Shown here piece after piece: positions 12,087 to 25,261 of a stretch of DNA of 64,000 nt (position 1 is its first letter; every line of letters begins with the position of its first letter). The notes beneath the pieces were generated by a model that did not search any database, had not been told where the DNA came from, and worked only from the letters and a program-made list of their open reading frames with translations. The DNA is taken from assembly GCF_000346465.2 (NCBI RefSeq), contig NC_034010.1:28312787-28376786 (forward strand), read 5' to 3'. The stretch comes from Prunus persica (Eukaryota > Streptophyta > Magnoliopsida > Rosales > Rosaceae). Position numbers and translations under genes: made by a program.

Positions 12087-13360
12087 ATGGCTGAAACACG
12101 AACAAACAAGAGGAAAATGGGAGACAGAAGAGAAGCTGATTCCAGCAAAACAGCGTCAAAGTGGCCAACCATCAAAACAAAACCAAATCTTCAGATAACT
12201 TGTCTTAAAGATACTTATCTCTTTACTGTAAGAACTGTAAAAAGATTGCATCTTTTTGAAATTCAGTTTTTCTTCTGATATTTTGGCATATGGGTTCTTC
12301 TTAGATGGATACATTTTCTCTAACCATTGAACATTTACGCGTCTGCAAGATATTAATTGAGTCATGGTTGTTAATAGTTAGGCAATGTATTCAGGTGCAG
12401 AATTTCCTCACATCTGCAGAATCAAAGGCTTTCGTTAAAGCTGTAGAATCTGTTGGGTTTGTTCACCAGGGGAGTCTTGGCCCAACAAAAGGCGAAGCTT
12501 ATAGAGACAATGATAGAATCTCTGTGAATGATCCTGTTCTTGCAGACACAATTTGGGAGTCTGGTCTTGACAAATTATTTTCTGATATCAAAATTCGAGG
12601 GAAGGCTGCTGTTGGCTTAAACCCAAATATCAGATTCTATAGGTTGGTAATCTCATTCTGTGAACACAATCGAACCAATTCAAAAGCTATTTCTAACTTT
12701 GGGCTGGTCCATTATCTGATTTCATTCATTAAGGGACGTGGATTTTACTTGTTCTTTGAGAAATTCTTCTCTGATTACAAACAAAAATAGAAAGGTTGAA
12801 TTGGCTTGTGCACCTTGAAACTTAATTATTTTGGTTGCCATGTGTTTTCAGGTACAAGGTTGGGCAGCGCTTTGGAAGGCATATTGATGAAAGTAATGAT
12901 CTTGGAGACGGAAAACGCACCCATTATACTTTGTTAATATACTTAAGTGGCGGTTTCAAACCAAAAGCTTCAAATGATAAGAGAAGTCCTAAGGATTCTT
13001 CCTCAGAGCCTCTGGTTGGAGGAGAAACTGTCTTCTACGGTTCGAGGAATACTGTTGTGGCAGAGGTGGGTTCTGTTTTTTGTTCATACCATATTGCTTT
13101 TATTCTCTATTATTCCCTATCATTTTTATCTTCAACTTTTTTCATGAATTAAAATCTTCTCTCTTTCTTGAATTAGTTTTATTGTAGCGTTTTATGGAAT
13201 ATGCAGCGCCCGTTAATCCTACTTAAAAATTCTGTAGGTGCCTCCCACTGAAGGAATGGCTCTTCTACACATTCATGGAGACAAATGTTTGTTGCATGAA
13301 GCCCGAAACGTTACTAAGGGTATCAAGTACGTTTTTCGTTCCGATGTAGTATTTGCTTGA
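12087..13360 (+). CDS. 2-oxoglutarate/Fe(II)-dependent oxygenase, prolyl-4-hydroxylase-like
   Basis: Predicted non-haem iron dioxygenase that uses 2-oxoglutarate and O2; the substrate is unknown. Four exons, 12087-12227, 12395-12642, 12852-13065 and 13238-13360, join in frame to 241 residues. The iron ligands are visible: His140 and Asp142 in GRHIDES, and His221 in CLLHEARN. Lys231, ten residues after the distal His, sits where prolyl-4-hydroxylases bind 2-oxoglutarate. The N-terminal 30 residues are basic and polar with no signal peptide, unlike ER-anchored P4Hs, so a cytosolic or nuclear protein is likely. The start at 12087 is the first ATG of the frame leading into exon 2; an upstream ATG at 11820 ends at 12038. 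By gene order it corresponds to what I recall as At5g51880. It converges with the subtilase pseudogene. Confidence 0.82.
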
Positions 13361-13788
13361 TGTGCTAAGTGCTTGATCGTTATCTGATATAAACATGTAA
13401 AAGCTGAAAGCCTTCTTAAGGTTTCTCCATAACTGAAAAATGTAGTAGCAGAAATGTGTATTCTCTTCACAAACACTGCTTCATTTTTTATCTGGAATTT
13501 CTTTGTTCTTAAGATATTACATGCTTCCAAAGAAATTCACTTGGAATACCAAGAAGCAAAGAAATTGAAAAAAAAATGTAAAAGATAGGATTATCTATCG
13601 GAATACCATTTGTCTTCTGGCTGATAAACCAGAAAGAGAAATAAATGTAGGTACATTCTTCACTATAGAAGAAAATGTTATTTCTGTTTTCTTACTACAT
13701 TAAGAGATGATAGAACCAGAGTACCAGATCCTCCGCACCTCGTCTGGGCAATATAGGCTTATTTTTCTTTTCTTTGACAATTCTTATT
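13361..13788. other. convergent intergenic region
   Basis: This 428-bp AT-rich spacer holds the 3' ends of the oxygenase (plus) and the subtilase pseudogene (minus). No gene was seen. Confidence 0.6.
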
Positions 13789-16700
13789 TTAGTGAGGTTG
13801 GAAAGAACTTCTCTCGCCTGGTGATATATGTGTCTGATGGGTGGATAATCTCTGCGTGTGATATAGCGGATTGGTAAGGAATACAGATGGAAGCACATTG
13901 TAAATTACCAATGGGGATTTCACCACATGTTTTCCATTTTTCCATGTGATAGAACCCAATATGATTGGAACCTGAGTTATGTGTTGTCCATTGACATCCA
14001 CACAGAACGAGTTCTTCTCTCCAATATCAGTGAATGAAAGTACAGATGGTTCCACATTAACCTTTATAGAATCAGGCATGACAATGCTGACATTGTAGGT
14101 TGAGTTGGGTTTACCAACATTTGTAACAGTCCTATGGAAATTGCCCTTGATCTCATGGCCATCTCCTACAGCTAGAGAGAAGGAGGGGTAGTTGAGGTCC
14201 CATGCTCTAGCAGGTTTGATGCCCCTGCAAACACTTTTGTCACGTGTAATTTTTCTTGCCGTGGTGGTGTTGTAGCTTTGTTTGCAAAGAAAGTCAACAT
14301 AATCTTTCTCAGATGCATCAAAAACTAGCCCAGGATCAACTGCCTTGGTTGGGTTGAGGAGACCCGACCCGTAAGCAAATTCTCTTTCATTTTCGTGCTT
14401 TTTTGGGTCCACAACGTATGCTGTATTGGAAAAACATTAAGGTGTGTAAAGAATTTAGGAAATCAAAGAGTAGATTGTTTGACATACCTGTGGTCATAAG
14501 TGCAGATTTAATTGCTGTTGTAGACCAGCGTGGGTAAGCAGCCTTCACAATGGCTGCTGCTCCGGTTACGTGTGGGCAAGACATTGAGGTTCCATAGTCT
14601 ACATAGTATTTGACACTCCTTGTGTCCTCACTGTAAACTGAAGCTCTTCCAACCGGTGACCAAGCCGCAAGGATATTTACACCCGGAGCAATCAGATCAG
14701 GCTATTAATTTGATTCCAGAGATCAAATTGTGAGAGTAGATATAAATTGAAAGTAGTTTATAGGGCAAAACAAAGCAATACTTTACCTTCAGAATATCAG
14801 GCACCATTAGGTTAGGTCCTCTGGATGAAAAAGAGGGTACATATGGTGCGTATAGATCCTTCCATGTTTCACTAACTAGAATAGTTGCCTCTCTGGATTC
14901 CTGAGGTTTTAGTGGTACAAAATAAGAACGAGTACCAAGTTATATATGTTTATAAAACTTTCCATAGGTCGGTTTGTTGGTTATTTACTTGGAAGTCTTA
15001 ATGTAGTCCAGTACTTTGGGAATTTCTTCTGGACTGATGAGTGTTGTTGCAATGCGAAACGACAAGGCAGGATCGTCAACAGATTGAAAAGGCATTATAA
15101 CTCCGACTCCATCTGTATGGAGAATGCCAGCACCGTTTGATCGGTAGTTACAGAGAACAATTTTCCCCTTTATTTTCTGTGAATCCAAATCTCCAGCATT
15201 GCAGTATTTTGATGTCTTGGAGTTTTAGTTTGAAGCATCTCCTCCTCAAATCAAGGGAAACATGTCTCCTTTAAGATCAAAGTTATTGATAGCACTCCCC
15301 TTTGTATCATCAAGAAATCAAGGGCTTGTTAGCTTGAGAAAAAAGTTTTAGAGATGAAAGTTTCTTGGACGACAAAAGTTAAAGAGTAGGGTAGGTAAGA
15401 ATTGCTCACCATGAAGGTTTTTCCATTTCCAAGAGCCAATTGTGTCACAAACTTCCTGTCAATAGTGCTAGCCCCCACAGTAAGTAGTCACGGTGAGACA
15501 TTACTGATAGAAGCACGCAGAGGTCCATAGTTCCCTGCAGCAGTTATGGTCAAAATCTCTTTCTTTAATGCATGAAAGGATCCAATTGCAACTGGGCCGT
15601 CAGTGAAGGTGTAAGCTGCAGACATCCCAAAAGAAGCTGATATGATATCAACTCCATCAGCAATTGCATCATCACAAGCAGCCAAGATATCTGCAATGCT
15701 ACATCCCATTGCCCAGCAAACTTTGTACACAGCAATTCTTGCATTTGGAATTCCACCCCTTGCTTCCTTGAGCCAAACCAAAGACACTTGCTCCTGCCAC
15801 TTCTCTACCTGCTGCAATGGAGGCTGTGTGAGTCCCATGTCCCTCAGAGGTATGATGTCCGTAGTATCGTAAAAGTTTTGGCTATTATAGTATCGTGCTC
15901 CGATGATTTTGCTGTCAAAATGTTGTACATTAGATTAGTTTCAAAGATAAGGACAATTAGTAAGAAGGACAAACTAGAAAAAGGGTTTGTTTCTCACTTG
16001 TTGCATGTGAAAGTTTAATTAGTATTGCACATTCCTTCCCAATTTTTTGGTGGAGGGCCAAATCCTTTGTTACTGAAACTCTCTGATTCTGGCCAACTTC
16101 CTGAAAATTAACTCTAAGCTTTGGAACACAAACACCGAAAAACTGAGCCTGAAAATGATTATTGGGTGTTAAAGAGTTTTGTTTGCTGTTGGTGATCATC
16201 ACCTGAATCCATCATTCCAATGATTTCATCTCCCTCTTTTCTATGCTTGACATGGGACGGAGGTAATCCCAGGAAGTCCCATGATCTTCTTGTATGAAGC
16301 TGCAGCAGTGCGTTACTGAGGCAACGTCTTCCATCTCTGTAAATGAATGTGATTTTATCCAAACTCAAATAATATTCACAAGTAGTGACTCTTTTAATTG
16401 TTTATATTTACTTCACCTCCTAGTATTGTAGCTTCTTCATCTAAAAATTTAGCTACAAATCCATTAAAACTCCTGCTATAGCTGTATATCAGCGATTCCT
16501 TTGCAGCTAGAGTACTGCACGATGAAACAAGTACATTATAAGTCTTAATATATATAAATTATAGATAAATAAATAAGTGGTATTTTTTTATACGAAAAGA
16601 TACTCCATTAAAAAAACCATGAAACAGTGCAGAGCATGTTAACATGTGGTTTGAATAACCTTTCAAGAGCAGTTTGTAGCATGGAACGATGGGCAGATTG

Positions 16701-16916
16701 TTGCTGTCTGAAGCCTCGTAAGCACTTGGGTTTTCTCCAATGTATACAACATAGACCTGCATTGATTTAGAATGGCAACCACTAAACAAAGGAACTGAAG
16801 AGAAGAAGATCATTTTTTATATATCCATTTCTTTCCTCAGAATCACAATTGATTATTAGGAGGAGAGCTGCAAATGAAAGGTAGAGAAAGGTGATAAGCA
16901 TCTGTGGCTTGGCCAT
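13789..16916 (-). pseudogene. subtilisin-like serine protease (cucumisin/SBT4 type), disrupted
   Basis: A remnant of a secreted plant subtilase. It starts at 16916 with a good signal peptide (MAKPQMLITFLYLSFAAL), continues with the I9 propeptide (VYVVYIGENP, near 16750) and ends in a long C-terminal exon with the fibronectin-like domain (13789 to about 14412). All three catalytic blocks can be read: Asp in MMDSG (about 16205), His in GHGTHTAS (about 15830) and Ser in GTSMSCPH (about 14585). They lie in different frames. Lesions seen are a frameshift near 16311, TAA at 16015-16017, paired frameshifts near 15840 and 15765 around the His block, TGA replacing the expected Trp at 15488-15490, TGA at 15246-15248, and TAA at 15225-15227. 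The C-terminal third is still open and well conserved, so inactivation may be recent. A gene model that hides these breaks in introns would be wrong. Confidence 0.85.
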
Positions 16917-16963
16917 GCTTATAATAATAATTTGGGTTTTTCTGCCTCACTGAATTTCAAGTT

Positions 16964-16971
16964 TATTTATA
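16964..16971 (-). promoter_or_regulatory. TATA box of the subtilase remnant
   Basis: TATAAATA on the minus strand, about 48 bp upstream of the former start codon. It suggests the promoter outlived the reading frame. Confidence 0.5.
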
Positions 16972-17743
16972 GTTGGCAATTTTGAGATGAAGTATTAGAC
17001 CGAAGGTTTCCTCAAATGGCTTTTTTCTGCAGCGTATGACTAATCACACATTGCCATTTTGTTGTTTTCGGTGAGTTGAGATCGTATGTATAATTATTTT
17101 AATTAGTTGGTATGTGTACGAACTATGTGAATTAAAGTGATCAAGCTCAGTGTTCGACCAAACAAAAATAAAAATAAAAATCTGTGATCGCTCAGGGGAA
17201 CCTACATATCTTTTTTTTTTTTTTTTTTTTTTTAAATCATTAATTTTGCCTTTCATGAAAGGAAACACTTACAAAGTGAATTCGTGATTATTTCTTTAAT
17301 AACAAAATTTGATATTTCAAAAAAAAAAAAAAAAAAGGCCTTTTAAAATGTGAAAACTTTGGATCTATAGATGAACAAATAGTTAATCAAACTTGATGGA
17401 ATTTTAATTAATTAAAAATTAAAAGATCGTAATTTAGAGTAGTTTAGACTGTAGATTATATAAGAAAGAAACAAAGGACGTAGTACCAAATAGTCACCTT
17501 CTTTTTCTCTCTCACATTCAAAGACTTACCCATGTAGTATAAGGTAAATAAATAACATTCTTGAATAGAGTTTCATGTCACTAACCATTGTTGGGTTACT
17601 AAGCATTTTCCTTTTATTTTATTTTTAAAACAAGAAATCAAAGTTACATCATTGGTTATCAAATTGGGAACAATATAGTAAGAGAAAAATCTTTGGGTTA
17701 TTACTCACTCTCTCTCTCTTTCTCTCTCGTTCTCTCTCTGTGA
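16972..17743. other. intergenic between subtilase remnant and peroxidase
   Basis: No gene seen. There are long poly-T and poly-A tracts (about 17210-17233 and 17320-17337) and a CT-rich stretch just downstream of the peroxidase stop. Confidence 0.6.
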
Positions 17744-18958
<1,215 letters not shown>

Positions 18959-19036
18959 TTTGCTAGGGCAAAGATACAAAATTCCCAAAACCAAGAGATG
19001 TTAATTCGAGTGTGCTGAGAAATTCAATGGAACCAG

Positions 19037-19044
19037 TATATATA
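19037..19044 (-). promoter_or_regulatory. TATA box of the peroxidase gene
   Basis: TATATATA on the minus strand, about 80 bp upstream of the start codon, at a normal distance for a short 5' UTR. Confidence 0.55.
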
Positions 19045-20218
19045 GTGATTTTAATAACAAGTATATACACATTTAAGGAATATTTTGTGTACATTATATA
19101 TTGATCGTACTTTCAAGTTACTCAACGGAGGAACAACCTCAACCTGTATGTACTCCAAAATTGACCTAGAGCTTTTGGCCTGTGATCCACCTAATTATTA
19201 GGGCTACCTAAGCAATTTTTCTAGTAGGATCAACGTCTAGGACTCTAGTTGATTGATTCAAATTGAAGTATTCCAATTTATAAATATAAGAGCAGAAAGA
19301 AGCAAAACTCACATGTTACCATTAATGTTAAAGTGACTGTTGGCTTATATCTATCAAGTTTGGTTATGCTTATGCGTGGGGTTGGTGAGAGAGAGTACAA
19401 CATTTTGGTACTGCAAATTACATTATATACTAGACTATTCTTTTTTTCTCTTTTTTCTTTCCTCATGGGAATTGGGAAGGTTCTTATTAATTTCTTGAGA
19501 CTCACATAACTATATCCTAATTCAAATGCAAACAAGTTTAAAAAGAAAATAAGATATTGAAGACGGTGAAGTTGGACTTGAGATTCATTTTTTCATATCA
19601 AGGACAAAGCCCGTTTTAGGAGCCTCGAGACAAAAAAATATTGTTTGTATATATCATGACTTGTCAAATTCCATATCTACACCAAAAAATACCCTTTTCT
19701 CAAGCAAATTTCTTGTGTGTTAGTTGCTACATTAAAAATCAGGAAATTGAAAAGAAAATAAGGAAATGAAATTCTTGGAAAAACATCAACCAGTATGTGA
19801 CCAAATCTGATATCATTCAAAGATACGACAATTGCTTACGAGCGTGTGTGTGACTAGTTGTCAATCGTTAATGTAAGTGGATTCCACCAAATTGGTTGCC
19901 CTCTCTAAAGAATCTTATGCGTGGTATGTGTGGGGCCCACAAGTGGATGAGGATGACTTTTGAGGGTTCTTGATGATGACTAGGTGGCATGACATGATTA
20001 GTAATATTCATCATCAAATGGACCGCGTTGCAGGCGATCACCTCTATGTAAGGCCCAATCCGGAGGTTCCGAACCCACAAAATCACACCGAGAGAGCAAA
20101 TCACCAAGTTTTAAAAAACGTACCTTCTTAAACAAAATAGGACCCATCACGTGTCACCATCTCCATGGCCCAGGATGTGTGTGAAGAGTCTCGAACCGTT
20201 GATAGGACCCCCATCCGC
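19045..20218. other. divergent intergenic region between peroxidase and TCP gene
   Basis: A 1.2-kb upstream region shared by two divergently transcribed genes. No additional gene was seen; the small frames have no domain. Confidence 0.6.
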
Positions 20219-20226
20219 TATAAATA
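20219..20226 (+). promoter_or_regulatory. TATA box of the TCP gene
   Basis: TATAAATA followed by AATAAATAAA. It would place the transcription start about 410 bp before the ATG, so the leader is long and rich in T and CT. Confidence 0.5.
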
Positions 20227-20666
20227 AATAAATAAAGCGCTTGAGGGTCCCTCTTGGTGTTGGTAGGGCTCGCAAAGAGAAAAGAGGATAAGTGGGGCTC
20301 TTCTGATTCTCTAGGGTTTGTTTCTCTCTCCCCTTTCTCTGTTCCTTGATTTCATAATTGTTTTACATTACCAACAAATTTTGTTTTTGTTTTTTTGCTT
20401 TCTATTTGTTCAATTAGTCCCCTGCTCTAATCCTCCCCCTTAGTATGAACAGAGATTCAAAACCCAGTCAAAGTATCATGCCCTGTTCTTGCTCTGCTTC
20501 TGCAGCTAACCCAGATTTACTGATTTTAAATTCGTGAAATTTCCTCGTTCTTTTAGCTTGTTTTCGTGTGATTTTTTCTGGGTTTTCTTCTGCTTTCCAA
20601 AAATTTCTGAGTGTCTCTGCGACTCTTGAAATCCAACAGATTTTTTCTCTGAGACTTTCGTTGAAG

Positions 20667-21815
20667 ATGGAACCGAATCAAAGGCAGAGCCTTGAAGAAA
20701 GCAACGAGCTTGAACAGCACAGCAATAGCAGTAGCAACGACAACACCACCTCAGCATCCGACCCATCAGTGGCGGACCCTCCGGAGAAAATATTTCCGTT
20801 GACGGCGCCGACGATGAAAGAAGAGCTAACGGACACAGTGCAAGAACTGGACGAAGGATCTCTGCCTATGGGTCTTATTCAGGTGCCGGTTCCTACGTCG
20901 TCGGAGAAACAAGTGGTGGCGGCAAAGAGGTCGTCGAAGGACCGCCACACGAAGGTGGAGGGCCGGGGCCGGAGGATCCGAATGCCCGCCACGTGTGCGG
21001 CCAGGATTTTTCAACTGACCCGAGAACTTGGCCACAAGTCCGACGGCGAAACCATAAGGTGGCTGCTCGAGCACGCCGAGCCTGCTATTATGCAAGCCAC
21101 GGGCACAGGCACAGTACCCGCCATTGCCGTCTCCGTCGGTGGCACTCTAAAGATACCCACAACTTCACCGGCGAGACCCAACGGTGAGATTACTGAAATA
21201 CCCAGAAAGCGACGGAAGAGAGGGTCGAACAGTGAGTTTGTTGATGTGCATGAGCAGAGCTCTGTGTCTAGTGGGTTGGCCCCAATGAGCTATGGCGGCG
21301 GTGGCGGTGGCAGTGGCGGTGGGGCACATGGGTTGGTGCCCATGTGGCAAGTTGGGGCAACTGGTGCGGCTGGGCCTTTCTTCATGTTCCCAAACAACGG
21401 GGCTATGAACACAAACCAGCCCCAGCTTTGGGCTGTTCCAGCTGCGGATGCTGCAACCCCGATTTTCAATTTCCAAGCAAGACCCATCTCCAATTTCTTG
21501 TCGGCTTTTCAACCAGGTGTTCACGTTGTTGGTGGGGATGTGCAGTTGCAGGCCTCTTCGGGTTCGATTTCGAGCGGTGCAACTTCGGGTTCTGGGGGGA
21601 GCTGTTCGTCTAGTTTGGGACCCAGTTTGGGCTCAGCCTCAGGAACCAGAGCTAATAAGAACACCATTTCTACTGGTAGTGGGACTGGTGCTAGTGCTGC
21701 TGCAGCTGGTGCTACAACAACTCAGATGTTGAGGGATTTTTCTTTGGAGATTTATGATAAGAGAGAGCTTCAGTTCATGGGTGCAAATTCACAAACACCA
21801 TACTCTAAGCCTTAG
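20667..21815 (+). CDS. TCP19: class I TCP transcription factor (TCP9/TCP19 type)
   Basis: Nuclear DNA-binding regulator of growth and leaf development, class I (PCF) of the TCP family. It is a single exon of 382 residues starting at the ATG at 20667. The open frame runs further upstream without an ATG. The non-canonical bHLH domain spans about residues 88-145, with the basic part [20 protein letters not shown] and helix segments around [23 protein letters not shown]. The shorter basic region and the GTVPAIA and TLKIPTT blocks after the domain are class I features shared with TCP9 and TCP19. A glycine-rich run follows near 21294-21330 and a Ser/Gly-rich tail near 21555-21715. The C-terminus [13 protein letters not shown] is also shared by TCP9/TCP19. 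No miR319 site is expected, since that belongs to class II. By gene order it matches At5g51910 (TCP19). Confidence 0.93.
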   Translation: MEPNQRQSLEESNELEQHSNSSSNDNTTSASDPSVADPPEKIFPLTAPTMKEELTDTVQELDEGSLPMGLIQVPVPTSSEKQVVAAKRSSKDRHTKVEGRGRRIRMPATCAARIFQLTRELGHKSDGETIRWLLEHAEPAIMQATGTGTVPAIAVSVGGTLKIPTTSPARPNGEITEIPRKRRKRGSNSEFVDVHEQSSVSSGLAPMSYGGGGGGSGGGAHGLVPMWQVGATGAAGPFFMFPNNGAMNTNQPQLWAVPAADAATPIFNFQARPISNFLSAFQPGVHVVGGDVQLQASSGSISSGATSGSGGSCSSSLGPSLGSASGTRANKNTISTGSGTGASAAAAGATTTQMLRDFSLEIYDKRELQFMGANSQTPYSKP

Positions 21816-23013
21816 ATTGAGCTTTTTAGTCAACAAATTTCTAGGGTTAGGGTGTTTTTAGCGTTTTAGGCCTTTTTGTAATGCACAAAAAAAACTCATC
21901 CTGTTTGGTTTTGTTTCATCTGGGTTTTACTTATGCAAGTCCCCTTTTCTTTGCTTCTGTTTTGCTGCCAAGCAAGTTGCATTACTATTCAATTTTTTAT
22001 TTAAACTCTAATCTTTCGTTTGCAAGCTCCTGGTCACGTGAAGTTGTGTTGCACGTGTGAGGTGAGACCCGTTTCGGGATATAGGGCAAAAAGGAAGCGA
22101 ACAAGTCCACTTGAGGTTGGGTTGCGCAAGTGCAAGGTGGTGCTCTGGTGGGTTCCACAATAGTAGAGAAAGTTTTGGTGGGGCGTGGACCAAGCCGAGT
22201 GGCTCAGTGTGGGCCATGAAGTGCGATCATGTCCATGCGATAAAGGCACGTGTCCTTTGGTATGCGGGTCCAGCTGGTTCTATTTTTACGCTGACCCCTC
22301 GTGGTGGTCCCCGCCCATCCTTTTAGGTCATACTTTTTAGAATTCCAGGCTGGCCCTCGTTACACGCGTCTCATGTGTAGCTGCTCTTGTGATTGTAATT
22401 TTGTGGATATCCTAGCCCAATTTATTAGCCGTCTTAAAGGGCTCATAAACGTAATCCAGACCAATCCTAACACAAGACAGCATGGACCGTACTATGTCAA
22501 GCCCAGAACATTTTTCTTTGTGGGTTTACAAATAAGACCAAAACATGTGTGATGAAGCGTGTGTTCAGAAGTCCAAACAAAAATTAACGAAACCCGAGGA
22601 TGTTCGATGTTGCTCGTGCTCAAATTCAAAGCAATGGAAGGGTCTCATCACAATTCTGGCGTTTGGAACTCACTCGAAACTCGAAACTACAATTGAATTG
22701 GATACTTCGGCAAAGTTTATGTTCCTCTGCAAATGCCCAGTTCACCTCTCTCTTCTTTTTTCTTCTTTTTTATCCTTTCCAGTTTTGAAGTCTCTCTCAA
22801 GTCGAAACTACAATTGAGTTGGATGCATCAATGAATGCGTTCTCTTTATGAGCACTCTTGTGGTTAACAATGGAATTCTCTATGTAATGCCTTTCAATTT
22901 GGGTCACAATAGTAAAGAAAGAGGTTATCTTTTCCTATCATTTGTATGGATGGGAGCTTTGGTAATGGGGAATTCAGAGTGCTGTTTCTCGAAATGGACA
23001 TTGTGTAGCTGAT
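21816..23013. other. intergenic, TCP 3' side and PPR upstream region
   Basis: No gene seen. Several short frames in the GC-richer part at 22000-22550 have no domain or codon signal that I trust. Confidence 0.6.
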
Positions 23014-24804
23014 ATGATGAGTAGTACTATGCATTCTCTTAAATGGGTTCTCTTGGATTTGATTGATAGGTGCAGCGGCTTGAGATGTTTCAAGCAAATC
23101 CATGCACAAATAGTAACTTCTGGCCTAGCTTGCAATGACTTGGTTGCTAACAATGTTGTTGGTTTTCTCGTAAAAAATGTTAATTCTGTTGATTACGCTT
23201 GTGACTTTTTTAAACAAGTTGATTGGCGCGTCAGCTCTTTTCCATTTAACACGCTGATCTCTGGCTATGCCAATGGTGACAAGCCAGGGGCGGCGGTTTT
23301 GGTCTATAGAAGGATAGTGAGAGATGGGTTTGTGCCTGACATGTACACTGTTCCAGCGGTTTTGAAATCCTGTGTTAAGTTTTTGGGGAAGGGAGAGGGA
23401 AGACAGGTTCATGGGGTGGTTGTTAAGATGGGTTTTCAGTGTGATGTCTATGCTCAGAACTCGCTTGTGCATTTCTATAGCGTTTGTGGTGATTGTGGTG
23501 GTGCCACCCGAGTGTTTGATGAGATGCCTGTGAAAGATGTGGTCTCTTGGACTGGTCTGATATCTGGCCATGTTAAAGCAGGATTGTTTGACGAGGCTAT
23601 ATCTTTGTTTTTTAGGATGGATGTGAAGCCGAATGTGGCAACTTTTGTTAGTGTACTTGTGGCTTGTGGGCGAATGGGATATTTGAGGGTGGGGAAGGCG
23701 ATTCACGGATTAATCTTCAAGCGTTCATTGGGTACAAATTTGGTGGTAGGCAATGCTATTGTGGATATGTATGTTAAGTGTGAGAGTTTATGTGATGCAA
23801 AGAAAATATTTGATGAGCTCCCTGAAAGGGACATTGTATCTTGGACTAGCATGATAAGTGGATTGGTGCAATGTAAACGTCCAAGGGAGTCACTGGAATT
23901 GTTCTGCAACATGCAAACCTTAGGCATCAAGCCTGATAAAATTATACTTGCTAGTGTGCTTTCAGCGTGTGCCAGTCTTGGGGCTCTTGATTATGGTAGA
24001 TGGGTCCACGAGTATATTGATCGTAGAGGAATCAAATGGGATATCCATATTGGAACATCTCTGATTGATATGTATGCGAAGTGTGGTTGTATAAAGATGG
24101 CATTGCAGACTTTCAATGAATTGCCTTGTGGGAATGTCTCTACATGGAATGCGTTACTGGGTGGTTTAGCAATGCATGGAAATGGGCATGAGGCACTCCA
24201 AAATTTTGAAGAAATGACTAAGTCTGGCACCAGGCCAAATGCAGTGACATTTCTAGCTATTTTGACAGCTTGCTGCCATTCTGGTTTGGTTGATGAAGGC
24301 CGTGGGTACTTTTATCAGATGATAAGTCAACCTTACAATCTTTCTCCAAGGTTAGAACACTATGGATGCATGGTTGATCTGCTATGTAGGGCTGGACTCG
24401 TGGATGAAGCTCAGGAATTGATAAACACTATGCCCATGCAACCAGATGTGCTGATATGGGGAGCTCTTCTAAGTGCTTACAAGGCCAAAGGTGATGTTGA
24501 GCTCTCTCAAGAAATACTAGACCGTCTCCTGCAACTCAAGTTGCACGATAGTGGGGTTTATGTGCTCCTATCAAACATATATGCCACTAATGAAAGATGG
24601 GCTGATGTAACAAGGGTAAGGACGTTGATGAAGAAGAAAGGTATACAAAAGTCCCCCGGGTCTAGTGTTATAGAGGTGGATGGTAAGGCGCATGAATTTT
24701 TAGTTGGGGATACTAGCCACCCTCAACATGAGGATATCCATGTACTATTGAACATCCTTGCTAATCAAGTCTATCTTGAAGGGATATTCTCCATCCATTC
24801 CTGA
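23014..24804 (+). CDS. pentatricopeptide repeat protein, PLS class, E subgroup
   Basis: Organelle-targeted RNA-binding protein. PLS-class PPRs usually act in C-to-U RNA editing or RNA maturation in mitochondria or plastids. It is intronless and has 596 residues. Tandem P, L and S motifs of 31 to 36 residues fill most of the protein, for example VVSWTGLISGHVKAGLFDEA, NAIVDMYVKCESLCDAKKIF, IVSWTSMISGLVQ and HIGTSLIDMYAKCGCIKMAL. The C-terminus has E and E+ motifs (GSSVIEVDGKAHEFLVGD) but no DYW deaminase domain, so any editing function would need a partner. The start used is the first of two adjacent ATGs. The N-terminus is not strongly basic, so the target organelle is unclear. It closely resembles Arabidopsis At4g38010 as I recall it, and is outside the chromosome 5 gene order. 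Confidence 0.9.
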   Translation: MMSSTMHSLKWVLLDLIDRCSGLRCFKQIHAQIVTSGLACNDLVANNVVGFLVKNVNSVDYACDFFKQVDWRVSSFPFNTLISGYANGDKPGAAVLVYRRIVRDGFVPDMYTVPAVLKSCVKFLGKGEGRQVHGVVVKMGFQCDVYAQNSLVHFYSVCGDCGGATRVFDEMPVKDVVSWTGLISGHVKAGLFDEAISLFFRMDVKPNVATFVSVLVACGRMGYLRVGKAIHGLIFKRSLGTNLVVGNAIVDMYVKCESLCDAKKIFDELPERDIVSWTSMISGLVQCKRPRESLELFCNMQTLGIKPDKIILASVLSACASLGALDYGRWVHEYIDRRGIKWDIHIGTSLIDMYAKCGCIKMALQTFNELPCGNVSTWNALLGGLAMHGNGHEALQNFEEMTKSGTRPNAVTFLAILTACCHSGLVDEGRGYFYQMISQPYNLSPRLEHYGCMVDLLCRAGLVDEAQELINTMPMQPDVLIWGALLSAYKAKGDVELSQEILDRLLQLKLHDSGVYVLLSNIYATNERWADVTRVRTLMKKKGIQKSPGSSVIEVDGKAHEFLVGDTSHPQHEDIHVLLNILANQVYLEGIFSIHS

Positions 24805-25261
24805 TAAGATAAGTATATACCTTCATGTTTTTCTCAGTTGAGGCCATTTCGTACTTTTTTGCATATTACTCTTTAAATCAGGACAAGTAACACTCCTGAC
24901 ATTATTAGTATCCTAATTTAAAGGCCCATGCATCATTTGTACAAGAAGTAGATTTGGATTTCCCCGCTATCTGAGCCTATGAAGATAATTTAATTCATTC
25001 CAACTCATAGCTGTAATAAACTTAAATTTGTGCAAGGATAAGATTTAGGTAACCAAATATAAGATTGCATAACAAGCTAATGAAATCTTTTGAAAGGTTC
25101 TGAAACTCTTATCTCTGAAAGAATGAATGAAACTGTACTACATTTTTGTTTTCCTCTTACAGTTTAAATTCCATATGTACAGAATCTTGTCTGTGAGGAT
25201 GTTTAATTTTCCATACTTGGGGATCAATTAGATAATAAACAAATATATAAATATATGTTAC
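24805..25261. other. convergent intergenic region
   Basis: A 457-bp AT-rich spacer between the ends of the PPR gene (plus) and the PLP protein gene (minus). No gene was seen. Confidence 0.65.

Noticed and set aside
15488..15838. Functional subtilase exon
   Set aside because: The frame holds GGIPNARIAVYKVCW but loses the GHGTHTAS block to another frame and ends at a TGA in a conserved Trp position, so it belongs to a pseudogene.
20568..20666. N-terminal extension of the TCP protein
   Set aside because: The frame starts with GTG and the added residues have no family similarity. The ATG at 20667 is the natural start.
23125..23706. 193-residue minus-strand frame
   Set aside because: It lies antisense to the PPR coding sequence, has no domain and is a by-product of PPR codon structure.
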